Origin: Hippopus hippopus
Taxonomy: Eukaryota > Mollusca > Bivalvia > Cardiida > Cardiidae
Assembly: GCA_946811185.2 (NCBI GenBank)
Contig: OX328109.1
Coordinates: forward strand, 1,178,001-1,242,000
Direction of reading: 5' to 3'
Length of the DNA: 64,000 nucleotides
Shown piece after piece: positions 32,799-42,897 of the stretch (its first letter is position 1; each line of letters opens with the position of its first letter). The position numbers were made by a program, and so were the translations under genes. Under the pieces are notes generated by a model. It saw only the letters and a list, made by a program, of their open reading frames with translations, was not told the origin of the DNA and ran no database searches.

Positions 32799-32843
32799 CC
32801 TGTTGGGCTCTCAACTCTGTCAATAGTAAAACAAAAATTTGTT

Positions 32844-33086
32844 TTAACCCATAAATTACCAAATAGACATATAAAGTCCAAAATTTAAACGACCCTGAGG
32901 AAATAGCCGTTTGAAAACCTTGTGGGATAAGGAGAAAATGCTGGTAACCAGCATTTTCTCCTTTTCGCACAAGGTTTTCTACCCTTTCACTGACAATTAC
33001 CAACATTTAAGCTAAAGTTAGTATGGTGTCTGCAAATGCTTGCAATTTGGACCAGTCTAAAAATTTCTGGTTTGGTAAACCATTAA
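32844..33086 (+). mobile_element. MITE-A, full length, abutting the PITPNM ATG exon
   Basis: TTAACCCATAAATTACCAAA to TTTGGTAAACCATTAA. Its edge is 28 bp from the splice acceptor of the exon at 32721-32816, so it lies over the likely branch-point zone. Confidence 0.92.
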
Positions 33087-33089
33087 ACC

Positions 33090-33725
33090 GCCAAATAAAC
33101 AGAATAGAAAAATTCTCCGAAATAAAACTCTATTTCAAGGCTGCTTATTGTCCTTTCTGTAAAAGATCCTGCAAAAAACATTTGTGTAAAGCTTATGGAT
33201 CAAAAAATAGTTTGTCTAAGAGTAACAATTTTTATGTACAGTAAGACTTTCAAGTAATACAAAAAAAATTTACCTTTTTAGAAGATTTGCCCGCAGATTT
33301 TCACATTATGACCATGTGCCACAAGATTTATGTTCTTCAGTTATGTCCATGACAGTAACAATATGAATGAGTCTGTATCCCACTATTTATCAGATAGGTT
33401 ACTTCACATCATTTCAATATTAACACTTTGCTGTGACAGACCATCTCAGATCAAATCTCCATTAACACTTTTCTCTTTGGGGAAACAAGACATCCATCAA
33501 GAGACTACAAAGTCAAACTGTCACATTGTATCAGGTTCTACAGAAAGTTGCTAAGCAACAATTTCTGTGTAATCTACATCCTTATTTATTACTCAAAGCC
33601 AATTTTGAACTGGAGACATCAATATCTCAAGCGTCTTTTGCCATTGTTGATCTTCTCCAACATTAATATCTCCAGGTTACTTGTCAAATCAGCTTCAAAA
33701 CCTGAAAGTTACAGAATCAAGTGTT
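33090..33725. other. No feature seen
   Basis: Repeat-poor stretch upstream of the PITPNM ATG exon. No convincing donor or promoter on the minus strand. Confidence 0.5.
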
Positions 33726-33726
33726 T

Positions 33727-33910
33727 AATCTTTTGCAACTTAATACCGAGTTTTAAGCCTGAGGTTGAGGCCTTCTGAAAACACTGGATGAAAAAAAGAA
33801 AATACTTTATACCCTGTCAAGGAACTTCACTTGTATCACTTTCAAATTTCTTGTCTGCAAATGCTTTTTATTTCGGAGAGTCTAACCTGTGCCATTTGGA
33901 AAAGAATTAT
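33727..33910 (+). mobile_element. MITE-A, decayed, palindrome mostly gone
   Basis: GAGTTTTAAGCCTGAGGTTG, then GAAAATACTTTATACCCTGT joins left stem to right arm. Ends CATTTGGAAAAGAATTA. Confidence 0.75.
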
Positions 33911-33937
33911 CAACTCACTACCCCATGCAGATGGATA

Positions 33938-34122
33938 TTTCTGGCTTTCAGTAGACTACTTTTGAAACCAAGTCAAAACTCTAATCAACAATGAAAGAGG
34001 AATAAATCATGTCACAATGACTATCATTGATCCCAGAAAGAAATGTGTTGAGCTTGGGACTCGAACCAGCAACCCCTTGGCCTAAAGTCCTTTATGGTAC
34101 TGACTGCACTACCAGCTCAGTT
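33938..34122 (-). mobile_element. SINE-1, 3' part
   Basis: TCAACAATGAAAGAGGAATA, CAATGACTATCATTGATCCC, GGGACTCGAACCAGCAACCC, ACTGACTGCACTACCAGCTC. Confidence 0.8.
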
Positions 34123-34124
34123 AT

Positions 34125-34354
34125 TCAATCTTTTCCCACACAGTCCCATGTTTTAACGACCCCAAAGAAGAAAGCCTTTTGAAAACATTGTAGGAAAAGG
34201 AGAAAATGCTGGTAACCAGCATTTTCTCCTTTTCCCACATTGTTTTCTACCCTTTCTAAGTCAATTTTCTCTATTTGAACCACATTAAAATTGTTGTCTA
34301 CAACTGTTTTCAATTTGGACCAGTCTAACATTTTCTCCTTTGATAAAGAGTTAA
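34125..34354 (+). mobile_element. MITE-A, full length, intact hairpin
   Basis: CAATCTTTTCCCACACAGTC to TTTGATAAAGAGTTAA. Inserted at the tRNA-head end of a SINE-1 copy. Confidence 0.92.
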
Positions 34355-34366
34355 TCTTTATCATTA

Positions 34367-34470
34367 TGGCATTCACAGACAACAAATAAGTTGTGTTCTC
34401 AAATGGTGACGTTTGTCCTTGAAAAGGCAGTAAAGTTTTTTTTTGACAAAAAATAGAGAAAACACTAGTT
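34367..34470 (-). mobile_element. MITE-A right-arm fragment, decayed
   Basis: GCATTCACAGACAACAAATA through GTTTGTCCTTGAAAAGGCAG; palindrome unrecognisable. Confidence 0.6.
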
Positions 34471-34474
34471 CTCC

Positions 34475-34704
34475 TTAACCCTTTACCACATGATCCTGAC
34501 TTTTAACGATCCCTGAACAGGAAGGCTTTTGAAAACATTGTGGGGAAAGATGAAAATACTTGTGACCAGCATTTTCTCCTTTATGCACAATGTTTTCTAC
34601 CCTATCAATGAGAGGAATTATCATTTTAGCAACATGTAATTTTTCATCTGCAAATGCCTTGAATTCGGTCAAGTCCAAAATATTTTCGTTGTGTAAAGAG
34701 TTAA
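34475..34704 (+). mobile_element. MITE-A, full length
   Basis: TTAACCCTTTACCACATGAT to GTGTAAAGAGTTAA. Stem with several mismatches (ATGAAAATACTTGTGACC). Confidence 0.92.
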
Positions 34705-34795
34705 ACCCAAATGTTTTTCAAGAGCCATCTTCCACAGCGTTGCAAAATCCACGAATTGTTGTATACATGTAAAGGGTGGAAAAAATTATATACTG

Positions 34796-35137
34796 GTAAC
34801 TCTTTATCAGACTACAAAATTTTAGACTGGTCCACATTGAAGCAATAGCAGTCAACCTACTCCATGTTTCTTAATCCTTTTCAAAATTTTAGACTGGTCC
34901 ACATTGAAGCAATAGCAGTCAACCTACTCCATGTTTCTCAACCCTTTTCAAAATTTTAGACTGGTCCACATTGAAGCAATAGCAGTCAACCTACTCCATG
35001 TTTCTTAACCCTTTTCAAAATTTTAGACTGGTCCAAAATGAAGCAATAGCAGTCAACCTACTCCATGTTTCTTAATCCTTTTCAAAATTTTAGACTAGTC
35101 CACAATGAAGTAATAGCAGTCGACCTACTCCATGTTT
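34796..35137. repeat. 67-bp tandem array (5 copies) seeded by a MITE-A arm
   Basis: Unit starts AAAATTTTAGACTGGTCCAC at 34816, 34883, 34950, 35017 and 35084, exactly 67 bp apart, with AGCAATAGCAGTCAACCTAC inside. The first 20 bases are MITE-A right arm; the rest is not. A complete MITE-A follows. Confidence 0.92.
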
Positions 35138-35364
35138 CTTACCTCTTTACCATACAACAAATTTTTGGACTGGATCATACTCAAAGCATCTGCAGACAAA
35201 AAATTAAATCTTGTTAATATGATATCTGACTTTGATAGAGTAGAAAAAATTGTGGGAAAAGGAGAAAATGCTGGTTACCAGCATTTGCTCCTTTTCCCAC
35301 AATGTAACCTATAGGCTTCTTTCTCAGGGTCATTAAAAGTCGGGATAGTGTGGTAAAGAGTTAA
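35138..35364 (-). mobile_element. MITE-A, full length
   Basis: CCTCTTTACCATACAACAAA to GTGTGGTAAAGAGTTAA; right TTAA opens a MITE-C. Right outer stem mutated (CAATGTAACCTATAGG). Confidence 0.92.
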
Positions 35365-35577
35365 CCCTTTTCCTGCTAAATAACTAAAATGAAATCTACA
35401 AGTCAATTGTAAAAAACCAAATATTGTTAATGTTAAATAAAGTTATGGTTTGGGGAATAACATCTCCGTAATGGACAGTTTAGATCCAAGATCAGACTGC
35501 ACGTTCTGTGCAGTCTGATCTTGATCTACACTGTCCGCAAAAGGTGAGTGAGTCGCGCTTAGCAGCCTAAGGGTTAA
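35361..35577. mobile_element. MITE-C, full length
   Basis: TTAACCCTTTTCCTGCTAAA at one end and TTAGCAGCCTAAGGGTTAAA at the other, with palindrome AGATCAGACTGCACGTTCTG ... AGTCTGATCTTGATCT near the right. TTAA flanks as in MITE-A, but unrelated inside. Confidence 0.82.
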
Positions 35578-35656
35578 ACGATCATGGGATGTGTCTGTGA
35601 CAAGGAAGAAAAGATTTTGTTTTCAAAAACCTTTTACTTCAGGGTCACCATTCCGT

Positions 35657-35885
35657 CACTCTTTACCACACAATCCCGACTTTTAACGACCCTGAAAAAG
35701 AAAGCTTTTTAAAACGTTGTGGGAAAAGGAGAAAATGCTGGTAACCAGCATTTTCTCCTTTTCCCACAATGTTTCTATTCTATCAAAGACAAAAATCATC
35801 ATTTGAGCTACATTTTTTTTGTTGTTGTATGCAAATGCTTTCAATTTGAAGGAGTCCAAAACATTGTCGTTTGGTAAAGAGTTAA
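35657..35885 (+). mobile_element. MITE-A, full length, perfect hairpin
   Basis: ACTCTTTACCACACAATCCC to CGTTTGGTAAAGAGTTAA. Extra TTGTTG insertion in the right arm. Confidence 0.95.
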
Positions 35886-36110
35886 CCCTTTACCACACAG
35901 TCCTGACTTCTAACGACCCTGAGGAAGAAGCCTTCTGAAAACATTGTGAGAAAAGGAGAAAATGCTGGTAACCAGCATTTTCTCCTTTTCCCACAATGTT
36001 TTCTGTTCTATCAAGGAAAAATTGTGTCATTTTTGCCACCTTTAATTTGTCGCCTGCAATTGCTTTCAATTTGGACAAGTCCAAAATTTTGTTGTTTGGT
36101 AAAGAGTTAA
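35882..36110 (+). mobile_element. MITE-A, full length, near consensus
   Basis: Shares TTAA with the copy before (head-to-tail). Stem perfect apart from one G/A. Confidence 0.95.
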
Positions 36111-36388
36111 AGCACTGAATAAACCCATTGGACATTTTCAGTCTAGACTAAGACCCAGATAATTTGAGTTTCGTGGCTGCCATCTGTCTGCAGTGCTTCA
36201 GCAAGGCAGGATCACAGTGTACTTGATAGGAATGTAACCATTGTAGGAAAAGGAATAAGTACCAGTTACAAGCCAGTTTTCTTCTAGCACTCACACCTAA
36301 GGATCTTCTTCATGGGAAAATCACTTGACTGTCTTCTAACAGAAGATTTCTACCCCTGAAATGAAAGAAAGAAATAACAAAGTGTAAG

Positions 36389-36520
36389 TTTTGTCTGTAT
36401 GCTGTTCAATGACATTTCAAACATTATTTCAGTTATATTGCAGCTGCCAGTACACCTATCAATGCTTTTGTATAGGTTCTTTTATCAGGACTTCCCACAA
36501 TATTCTTAAAATCTTGCACT
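36389..36520 (-). mobile_element. SINE-1, body fragment
   Basis: TTTGTCTGTATGCTGTTCAA through CACCTATCAATGCTTTTG to CACAATATTCTTAAAATC; no tRNA head. Confidence 0.7.
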
Positions 36521-36645
36521 CTACCTAATGCACAACTTACTGTGTACAGGGTAGAAAACACTGAAGGAATAGGAGAAATCAAAGCGTTGAGAACGCTGAT
36601 GTGGCATTTGTCAAGGAAGCCACTGTGTAGAATTAATAATTTGAA

Positions 36646-37980
36646 AACAGGAGGGCCATGATGGCCCTGGATCGCTCACCTGAGTCAATAGGTGAAATTC
36701 ACTCCACGTGTGTAATACAATTTCTGACTAATTGTCTAGTCAATTGAGCTTAAAATGTGGCCTCTGGAGCGTCCACAAGGAATTTCCTTAAGTTGACCTA
36801 GTGACCTAATTTATCACCCGATGTGACCCAATTTAAAACTCGTCAAAACATTTATCAAGACAAACATTCTGAACAGTTTTCAAGTTAATTCAGCAATAAA
36901 TGTGGCCTCTAGAGTGCCCACAAGGTATTTCTTAAATTTGACCAAGTGACCTAGTTCATGACCCCAGGTGACCCAATTCCAAACTCACCCAATATTTCAT
37001 CAAGACAAACATTCTGACCAATTTTCAAGTCAGTTGAGCAAAAAATATGGCCTCTAGAGTGCCCACAAAGTATTAGTTTAATTTAACCTTGAGACCTAGT
37101 TTATGACCCCAGGTGACCCAATTTTGAACTGACTGAACACGTTGTGCTCAGGTGGGCTAACAAACTTAGAACAGGTTCACTACATACCAAATATCAAAGC
37201 TCTATGCTTTCCAGTTTTAGAAAAGAAGAATTTTAAAGTTTTCCTTCTTTGTTCCTTTGTTCGAACTTGTGACCCCCGGGGCAGGGCCAGTTTTGACCCC
37301 AGCAGCATCATTGAACAAACTTGGTAGAGGTCCACTAGGAATTGCTACATACCAAATATCAAAGATCCACACCTTCCAGTTTTAGGGAAGAAGAATTTTA
37401 GTTTTCCTTCTTTGTTCCTATGTTCGAAATTGTGACCCCTAGGGCGGGGCCAGTTTTGACCCCAGGGGCATCATATGAACAAAATTGGTAGAGGTCCACT
37501 AGGAGATGCTAGATGCCAAATATCACAGCTCCATGCCTTCCAGTTTTAGAGAAGAAGAATTTTAAAGTTTTCTTTCTTTGTTCCTATGTTCGAACTTGTG
37601 ACCCCCGGGGCGGGGCCAGTTTTAACCCCAGGGGCATCATATGAACAAACTTGGTAGAGGTCCACTAGGAGATGCTACATACCAAATATCAAAGCTCTAC
37701 ACCTTCTAATGTCAGAGAAGAAGATTTTCAAAGATTTTGCTATTTTTTTCCTTTCTGTTGCCATAGCAACCAGAGTTAAGGGTGGAATTCAATCTCTTGA
37801 ACAACTTTGGTAGAGCTTCACCCAAGGAACATCCCTGCCAAATTTCACCAAGATTGGCCCAGCGGTTTAGGAGGAGAAGATGTTTAAAGGAATTGTGGAC
37901 AGACGGACAGATGGATGCCGGACAATGACTGATCACAATACCTCACCTTAGCACTTTGTGCTCAGGTGAGCTAAAAAAAA
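36646..37980 (+). mobile_element. Hairpin-ended element (family H3) with two sets of tandem core repeats
   Basis: 5' GGGCCATGATGGCCC hairpin and GCTCACCTGAG; 3' AGCACTTTGTGCT hairpin and CTCAGGTGAGCTAAAAA. The two 11-mers are perfect reverse complements. Core: three ~135-bp units (GGCCTCTAGAGTGCCCACAA), then four ~165-bp units (GTTCGAACTTGTGACCCC, AACTTGGTAGAGGTCCACTA). Near the end comes CAGACGGACAGATGGATGCC. No protein. Confidence 0.8.
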
Positions 37981-37984
37981 AAAG

Positions 37985-38670
37985 AGAAATATTATTTAAA
38001 TATTAACTTGAAAATCAACCTCCTAAGCAAATTAATACGTCTCTTTGGTTAAAGGGAGATTACTGGTGCCTAAGTTTGCGTTATTTGTGTATTGGTGGTC
38101 TCCCTTTGATCTTTCAAGAGGAGTCAGGAGTAACGTCCCTTGACGGAAGGATGCACGATGGGTAGAGAGAGAAGCCATGTAAATATATTGCATTCAATTA
38201 AGTTTATACCTGAATACTATGATTTTGAGATATCTTTGGCCGTCAGGACCTAATTCCCAACATTACAATAAAGTTTTCTTCCTGTAAATATTCATGCACA
38301 ATCAAATGAGTAGCGTGCAATCATGGGACGAACAAGCCCAGGGACGAACTGGTTTTGGAACGAACAACCCCGAAAGCAAAGCAGTCAGAAGACAAATTTT
38401 GTGCATATCATTGCGCCAATAGAAGGCTATGAAGAGGTGAAGCTATTTTTACTCAAATAGAAGTATTTCCACGATCGACAGCCTTTTGCAGTTTATTTCA
38501 ATACGCCATTTCCAATTATATATCTGAGTGCTATTGAAAAACTCATTTGTCTTGAAAAATTGAGTTTAATTGGGTTTACTTCCTTCGGTTTTGGACAAAA
38601 TACCATGCATGGTCTTCAAAATTCAATATTGAACATTTATTATTGATCTCATAGTGGCATTGTCTTCGAC
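37985..38670. other. Repeat-poor unique stretch
   Basis: Contains GGGACGAAC repeated three times loosely (38325-38375) and AAGGGAGATTACTGG / TCTCCCTTTG inverted pair near 38055-38110. No coding frame. Confidence 0.5.
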
Positions 38671-38682
38671 AAATGCCACAAA

Positions 38683-38777
38683 AACTGATAACCAGCATTT
38701 TTTTTCCTTTCAACACACTGTCTTCAAAGCTTTCGTCCCTATGGTCTTTAAAACTTGTGAATATAATTTAAAGGTTA
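38683..38777 (-). mobile_element. MITE-A left-arm half, decayed
   Basis: AACCAGCATTTTTTTTCCTT to TTTAAAGGTTAA. Confidence 0.7.
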
Positions 38778-38982
38778 ACCCTGTAACACACAATCCCGAG
38801 TTTTAATGACTCTGAGGAAGAAGCCTTTTGACAACATTTGTGGGAAAAGGAGCAATTCTAGTAACAAGCATTTTGTCCTTTTCCCACAATGTTTTCTATT
38901 CTATCAAAGACAGAAATCATCACATGAGCTACATTTATTTGTTTTTTATTCAGACAAGCACAAAGTTTTGTAGCTTGGTTAA
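38775..38982 (+). mobile_element. MITE-A, near full length
   Basis: TTAACCCTGTAACACACAAT to GTAGCTTGGTTAA. Inner stem degraded (AGCAATTCTAGTAACAAGC). Confidence 0.88.
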
Positions 38983-39083
38983 ATCACATTTTATTTGTCG
39001 TCTGCTAATGCTAAATCACATTTTAGTTGTCTGCTGATGCTTTCAAAATGGAAAAGCCTGAAGTTTTGTTGTATGGTAGAGTT
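38983..39083 (+). mobile_element. Duplicated MITE-A right arms
   Basis: CACATTTTATTTGTCGTCTG and CACATTTTAGTTGTCTGCTG follow each other, ending TTGTATGGTAGAGTT. Confidence 0.75.
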
Positions 39084-39117
39084 CACTCAGTCTTCATTCT
39101 CACAAACAAGTCTTCAC

Positions 39118-39382
39118 TCTTCACAAGAGACAAAAAATGTACACTTGTCCAAATTGCAATCATTTGCAGACGACAAATTTACTCTATACCAAAATAAGAT
39201 ATTTTTTCAACCAGACCAAAATTGAGAGCAAACAGTAAATTAAATGTAGATCACATTATCATTTCTGTCTTCGATAGGGTAGAAATCATTGTGGAAAAAG
39301 GAGAAAACCTTGGAATACACAATGTTTTCAAAGCTTTCCTTCTCAGGGTTGTTAAAACTTGGGTTTGTGTGGTAAGGGTTAA
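39118..39382 (-). mobile_element. MITE-A with two successive right arms
   Basis: ACTTGTCCAAATTGCAATCA ... GACGACAAAT, then a second partial arm, stem with deletion, end TGTGTGGTAAGGGTTAA. Confidence 0.78.
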
Positions 39383-39394
39383 ATGTTTTTAAAA

Positions 39395-39544
39395 ACATCA
39401 AAATTGTCTTTCCTAATGTAGAAAACATTGTGGGAAAAGGAGAAAATGCTGGTTACCAGCATTTTCTCCTTTTCCCACAATGTTTTTTAAAAAGACTTCT
39501 TTCTCAGGAAGATTAAAACTTGGGATCATGTACCATACAGTTAA
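39395..39544 (-). mobile_element. MITE-A, right arm missing, perfect hairpin
   Basis: Starts within the right arm, has a perfect palindrome, ends TCATGTACCATACAGTTAA. Confidence 0.88.
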
Positions 39545-39639
39545 AGTGCCTGATATTTGAAATGTCAAGAGAAATATGTAAACCCTTCAAGTGCAAAAGA
39601 CAAAGTAAGTGGAGATTTTCCTTCCGTCTGCCCACAAGT

Positions 39640-39800
39640 ATTTTTCAGCATAGCTACATGTACTGGCTTTTGGCCTACTTTTTGGTACTGATAACAAATG
39701 AATAGATGGGCATTTTTGATCGGGCAAAAAAGTAGACATGTTTATTCTAAGGGCCCCTGCCTATTTGCATCAAATTTACGCCGTCTATCTTTTTTAAAGA
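39640..39800. repeat. Dispersed repeat shared with 57960-58110
   Basis: CATAGCTACATGTACTGGCT, ACTTTTTGGTACTG and GCTGTCTATCTTTTTTAAAG-like sequence match the second copy in the same orientation. Confidence 0.75.
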
Positions 39801-39825
39801 TATTTCTTGTTCTGTGTCTAAATTT

Positions 39826-40050
39826 AGCTCTTTACCGAATGACGCAATTTTTAACTCGTCCAAATTGATAGCATTTGCAGACGACATATCAAATATGGCT
39901 CAAAAAGTAGGATTTGCTGATATAAGGGTATAAAACAGTAGGAAAAGGAGAAAATTCTAGTTGCCAGCATTTTCTCCTTTTTCCACAGTTTTCAAAACCT
40001 TTCTTCCTTTTGGGTCGTTAAAACTCAAGAGTTGTTTGGTAAATGATTAA
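39826..40050 (-). mobile_element. MITE-A, near full length
   Basis: AGCTCTTTACCGAATGACGC to TTGTTTGGTAAATGATTAA. Stem shortened. Confidence 0.9.
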
Positions 40051-40275
40051 CCCTTTACCAGACGACAAAATTTTAGCCTTGTCCAAACTGAAAGCATTTG
40101 CAGACGACAATTTCAATGTGGCTTAAATGGTGCAATCTTTCTTTGCTAGGATAGAAAACATTGTGGAAAAAGGAGAAAATGCTGGTTACCAGCATTTCCT
40201 CCTTTTCCCACAATGTTTTCAAAAGGCTTCTTTCCCAGGGTCGTTAAAACTTGGGATTGTTTGGTAACAGTTTAA
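40047..40275 (-). mobile_element. MITE-A, full length, good hairpin
   Basis: Shares TTAA with the previous copy. TTAACCCTTTACCAGACGAC to TTTGGTAACAGTTTAA. Confidence 0.94.
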
Positions 40276-40327
40276 AGGTCATCTTTGCAGCTGAGTACAG
40301 ATTTATTCTTAGTTTTGTCAAGATGGT

Positions 40328-40413
40328 ACCCAGCATTTTCTTTTTCCACATTTTTTTCAAAAGCATTCTTCTACAGGGTGGTTTTTAGTTAAGACTGTGT
40401 GGTAAAGGATTAA
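40328..40413 (-). mobile_element. MITE-A left-arm half
   Basis: GTACCCAGCATTTTCTTTTT to GTGTGGTAAAGGATTAA. Confidence 0.78.
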
Positions 40414-40444
40414 AGCCTTTTTGCAAGAGTGCAGCTGATATAAT

Positions 40445-40710
40445 TGGGCCATCCTCTGTGAAAAGGGGGCTTGATACATCTGCGAAAAGTATTGACCCAG
40501 GTCAGCCTGTGCAGTGCAAGCTGACCTGGGCAGAAACTTTTCGCTATTGGTCAGTTTTCTGTATGTCCAAATACCAGTTTACCTCGAGATAAAGTCAGTT
40601 TAAAAAAAAAAAAAGTGGCTATTGTATATCCATAATTATGTTATGGCTTGATTGGTAACATGCATCATGGAGATACATTAAGCCCCCTTTTGCCAGAGCA
40701 TAGCTCAATT
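40445..40710. mobile_element. MITE-B, full length
   Basis: GGGCCATCCTCTGTGAAAAG to TTTTGCCAGAGCATAGCTC, with palindrome GACCCAGGTCAGCCTGTGCA ... GCAAGCTGACCTGGGC. Confidence 0.88.
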
Positions 40711-40814
40711 ATTTTGCACTGAAAGAGTAGAATTGAAATATGAAGAGCTGTACATGACTTTATATTGTAACAAGAAGTTTTCATTACAGCCAACAGCTAT
40801 TTAAATTTGATGCT

Positions 40815-41482
40815 TTAACATTTTTCCAAACCACAAAATTTTGGACTAGGTCAAACTAAAAGCGTTTGCAAGCAACAAAATAAATGAAACTCAAGAAATG
40901 AAATTTGCTTTTGACAGGGTAGAAAACGTTGTGGGAATGGGAGAAAATATTATTTCAATTTGATATTTTAACTCTTCACCAAACTACAAAATTTTGGACA
41001 AGCCCAAATTGAAAGCATTTGCAGACAAAAAAATAAATGTGATTGTAAAAAAAAAATTGTTCTTGGAAAGGTAGAAAACATCGTTGGAAAAGGAGAAAAT
41101 ACGATTTACCAGATGACAAATTTTTGAGCTAACCCAAATTGAAAGCAGCTGCAGACAAAAAAGTAATGAAACTCAAGAATTGAATTTTGCTTTTGAAAGG
41201 GTAGAAAACATTGTAGGAAAAGGAGAAATGCCATTTCAATTTGATTTTTTTAGGTCTTCACCAAACAACAAAATTTTGGACTAGTTAGCCTAAATTCAAA
41301 GCATTTGCAGAAAACTCAACAAATGTATCTCAAAAACAGAATCTTATTTTTGGAATGGTAGAAAACATTGTGGGAAAAGGAGAAAATGCTGGTTACCAGC
41401 ATTTTCTCCTTTTCCCACAATGTTTTCAAAAGGCTTTTACCTCAGGGCCATTAAAATTCAGGACAGTGTGGTAAAGGTTTAA
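40815..41482 (-). mobile_element. Tandem row of three MITE-A half elements plus one full copy
   Basis: Half units at 40815, 40968 and 41104. Each runs from the right terminus to just past GGAGAAA and lacks everything beyond the palindrome centre. They are joined by TATTTCAATTTGAT. A full copy (41255-41482, perfect hairpin) closes the row. Period about 145-150 bp. Confidence 0.88.
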
Positions 41483-41707
41483 CTCTTTACCAAACAACAA
41501 ATTTATAGACTGGTCCAGATTGAAAGCATTTGCAGACGACAAAATAAATGTGACTGAAAAATCGAAATTAGATTTGGGAAGGGTAGAAAACATTGTGGAA
41601 AAAGGAGAAAATGCTGGTTACCAGCATTTTCTCCTTTTCCCACAATGTTTTCAAAAGGCTTCTACCTCAGGGTCATCAAAAGTAGTCATTGTGTGGTAAA
41701 GGGTTAA
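41479..41707 (-). mobile_element. MITE-A, full length, near consensus
   Basis: Shares TTAA with the row above. One stem mismatch (GTGGAAAAAGG). Confidence 0.95.
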
Positions 41708-41763
41708 GTCTTAACCAAAGGCTAAAAATTCAGATTTATCCATGCTGAAGACCTTTGCTTTAT

Positions 41764-42017
41764 TAGTTTGCATGGTGTGTAACACTTTTTTCAACATAAT
41801 TTAACTTATATCACGGTGGTCAGTGCACCTATGCATCCTTTCCTTATGTTTCTGTAACAAGTACTTTTCACAATATTCTTCTCAAGCCACTGGCTGCTTT
41901 CCCACATAACCATCATCAAAACGAGTGGTAAGAGAGAAATGAATCTATCCCAATGACCAGTAACTACATCAATCCTCGGAAAGAAACCTGTACACTACCA
42001 ACTGTGCTATAGGGCAT
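41764..42017 (-). mobile_element. SINE-1, internally rearranged
   Basis: CACTTTTTTCAACATAATTT ... CCACTGGCTGCTTTCCCACA ... CCTCGGAAAGAAA, then jumps to the tRNA-head piece GTACACTACCAACTGTGC. Confidence 0.75.
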
Positions 42018-42075
42018 GGCTAAGAGCCTTTGCAGGCGGCAACTCTTGCTTGGCTCAAAAGACAGGATGTGTCTA

Positions 42076-42304
42076 TTAACTCTTTACCACACAATCCCGA
42101 CTTTCAACAACCCTGAGGAAGAAGCCTTTAGAAAACATTGTGAGAAAAGGAGAAAATGCTGGTAACCAGCATTTTCTCCTATTCCCACAATGTTTTCTAC
42201 CCTACTGAAAACAAATTTCAATTTTTGAATCATGTTTATTTTGTCGTCTGCAAGCACTTTCAATTTGGACCAGTCTAAATTTTTTTCGTTTGGTAAAGAG
42301 TTAA
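42076..42304 (+). mobile_element. MITE-A, full length
   Basis: TTAACTCTTTACCACACAAT to CGTTTGGTAAAGAGTTAA. Shares its right TTAA with a reverse copy. Confidence 0.94.
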
Positions 42305-42512
42305 CTCTATACCAGACGACAAAATTTTGGACTCTACCAAACTAAAAGCATTTGCAGACGACAAATTAAATGTTGCATATATTAGAAAAAAATTTGTTTG
42401 AGTGAGCAGAAAATAATGTGAGGAAAGGAGAAAAGGCTGGTTACCAGCATTTTCTCTTCCCACAATGTTTTCAAAAGCCTTTTTTTTCATCAGGGTTGTG
42501 TGGTAAATGACT
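42301..42512 (-). mobile_element. MITE-A, near full length, left arm shortened
   Basis: TTAACTCTATACCAGACGAC; the left arm lacks the AACGACCC part (TCATCAGGGTTGTGTGGTAA). Confidence 0.88.
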
Positions 42513-42516
42513 GAGT

Positions 42517-42640
42517 GAAAGAAAATATTATTGGAAAGAAAGAAAGTGCTTTTTACCAACAATTTTTTTCCTTTTCCCACAATGTTTTCAAATATCTAAT
42601 TTCCTTAGGATAGCAAAAAAATCAGTATCACCCATTAAAG
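42517..42640 (-). mobile_element. MITE-A, decayed fragment
   Basis: AAGAAAATATTATTGGAAAG ... CTTTTCCCACAATGTTTTC, arms barely recognisable. Confidence 0.65.
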
Positions 42641-42897
42641 AGTTGACCCTGCCTTTTTCAATTAAACTTTCTAACTCATTTCTATAAATAATATTATTAT
42701 ATTCTGAGGAAAAATACATAAAATTACATCCCGACCGACCTTACTTGTATGAATGTTTTGAAAGTAAACTGTCACAAAAATTGTCAATTTCTTGAATTGT
42801 TTTGGTATTGTGACACAATTCAACACTAAACAATTTTTTAACATTCCATTTGTCATATGATTCAAAGGTTGAGAAACAGGACTAATTTCAAACTGTT

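Noticed and set aside
31311..31400. Possible tRNA gene
   Set aside because: A- and B-box-like sequence is present, but it is the head of SINE-1, repeated in many decayed copies with no proper acceptor stem.
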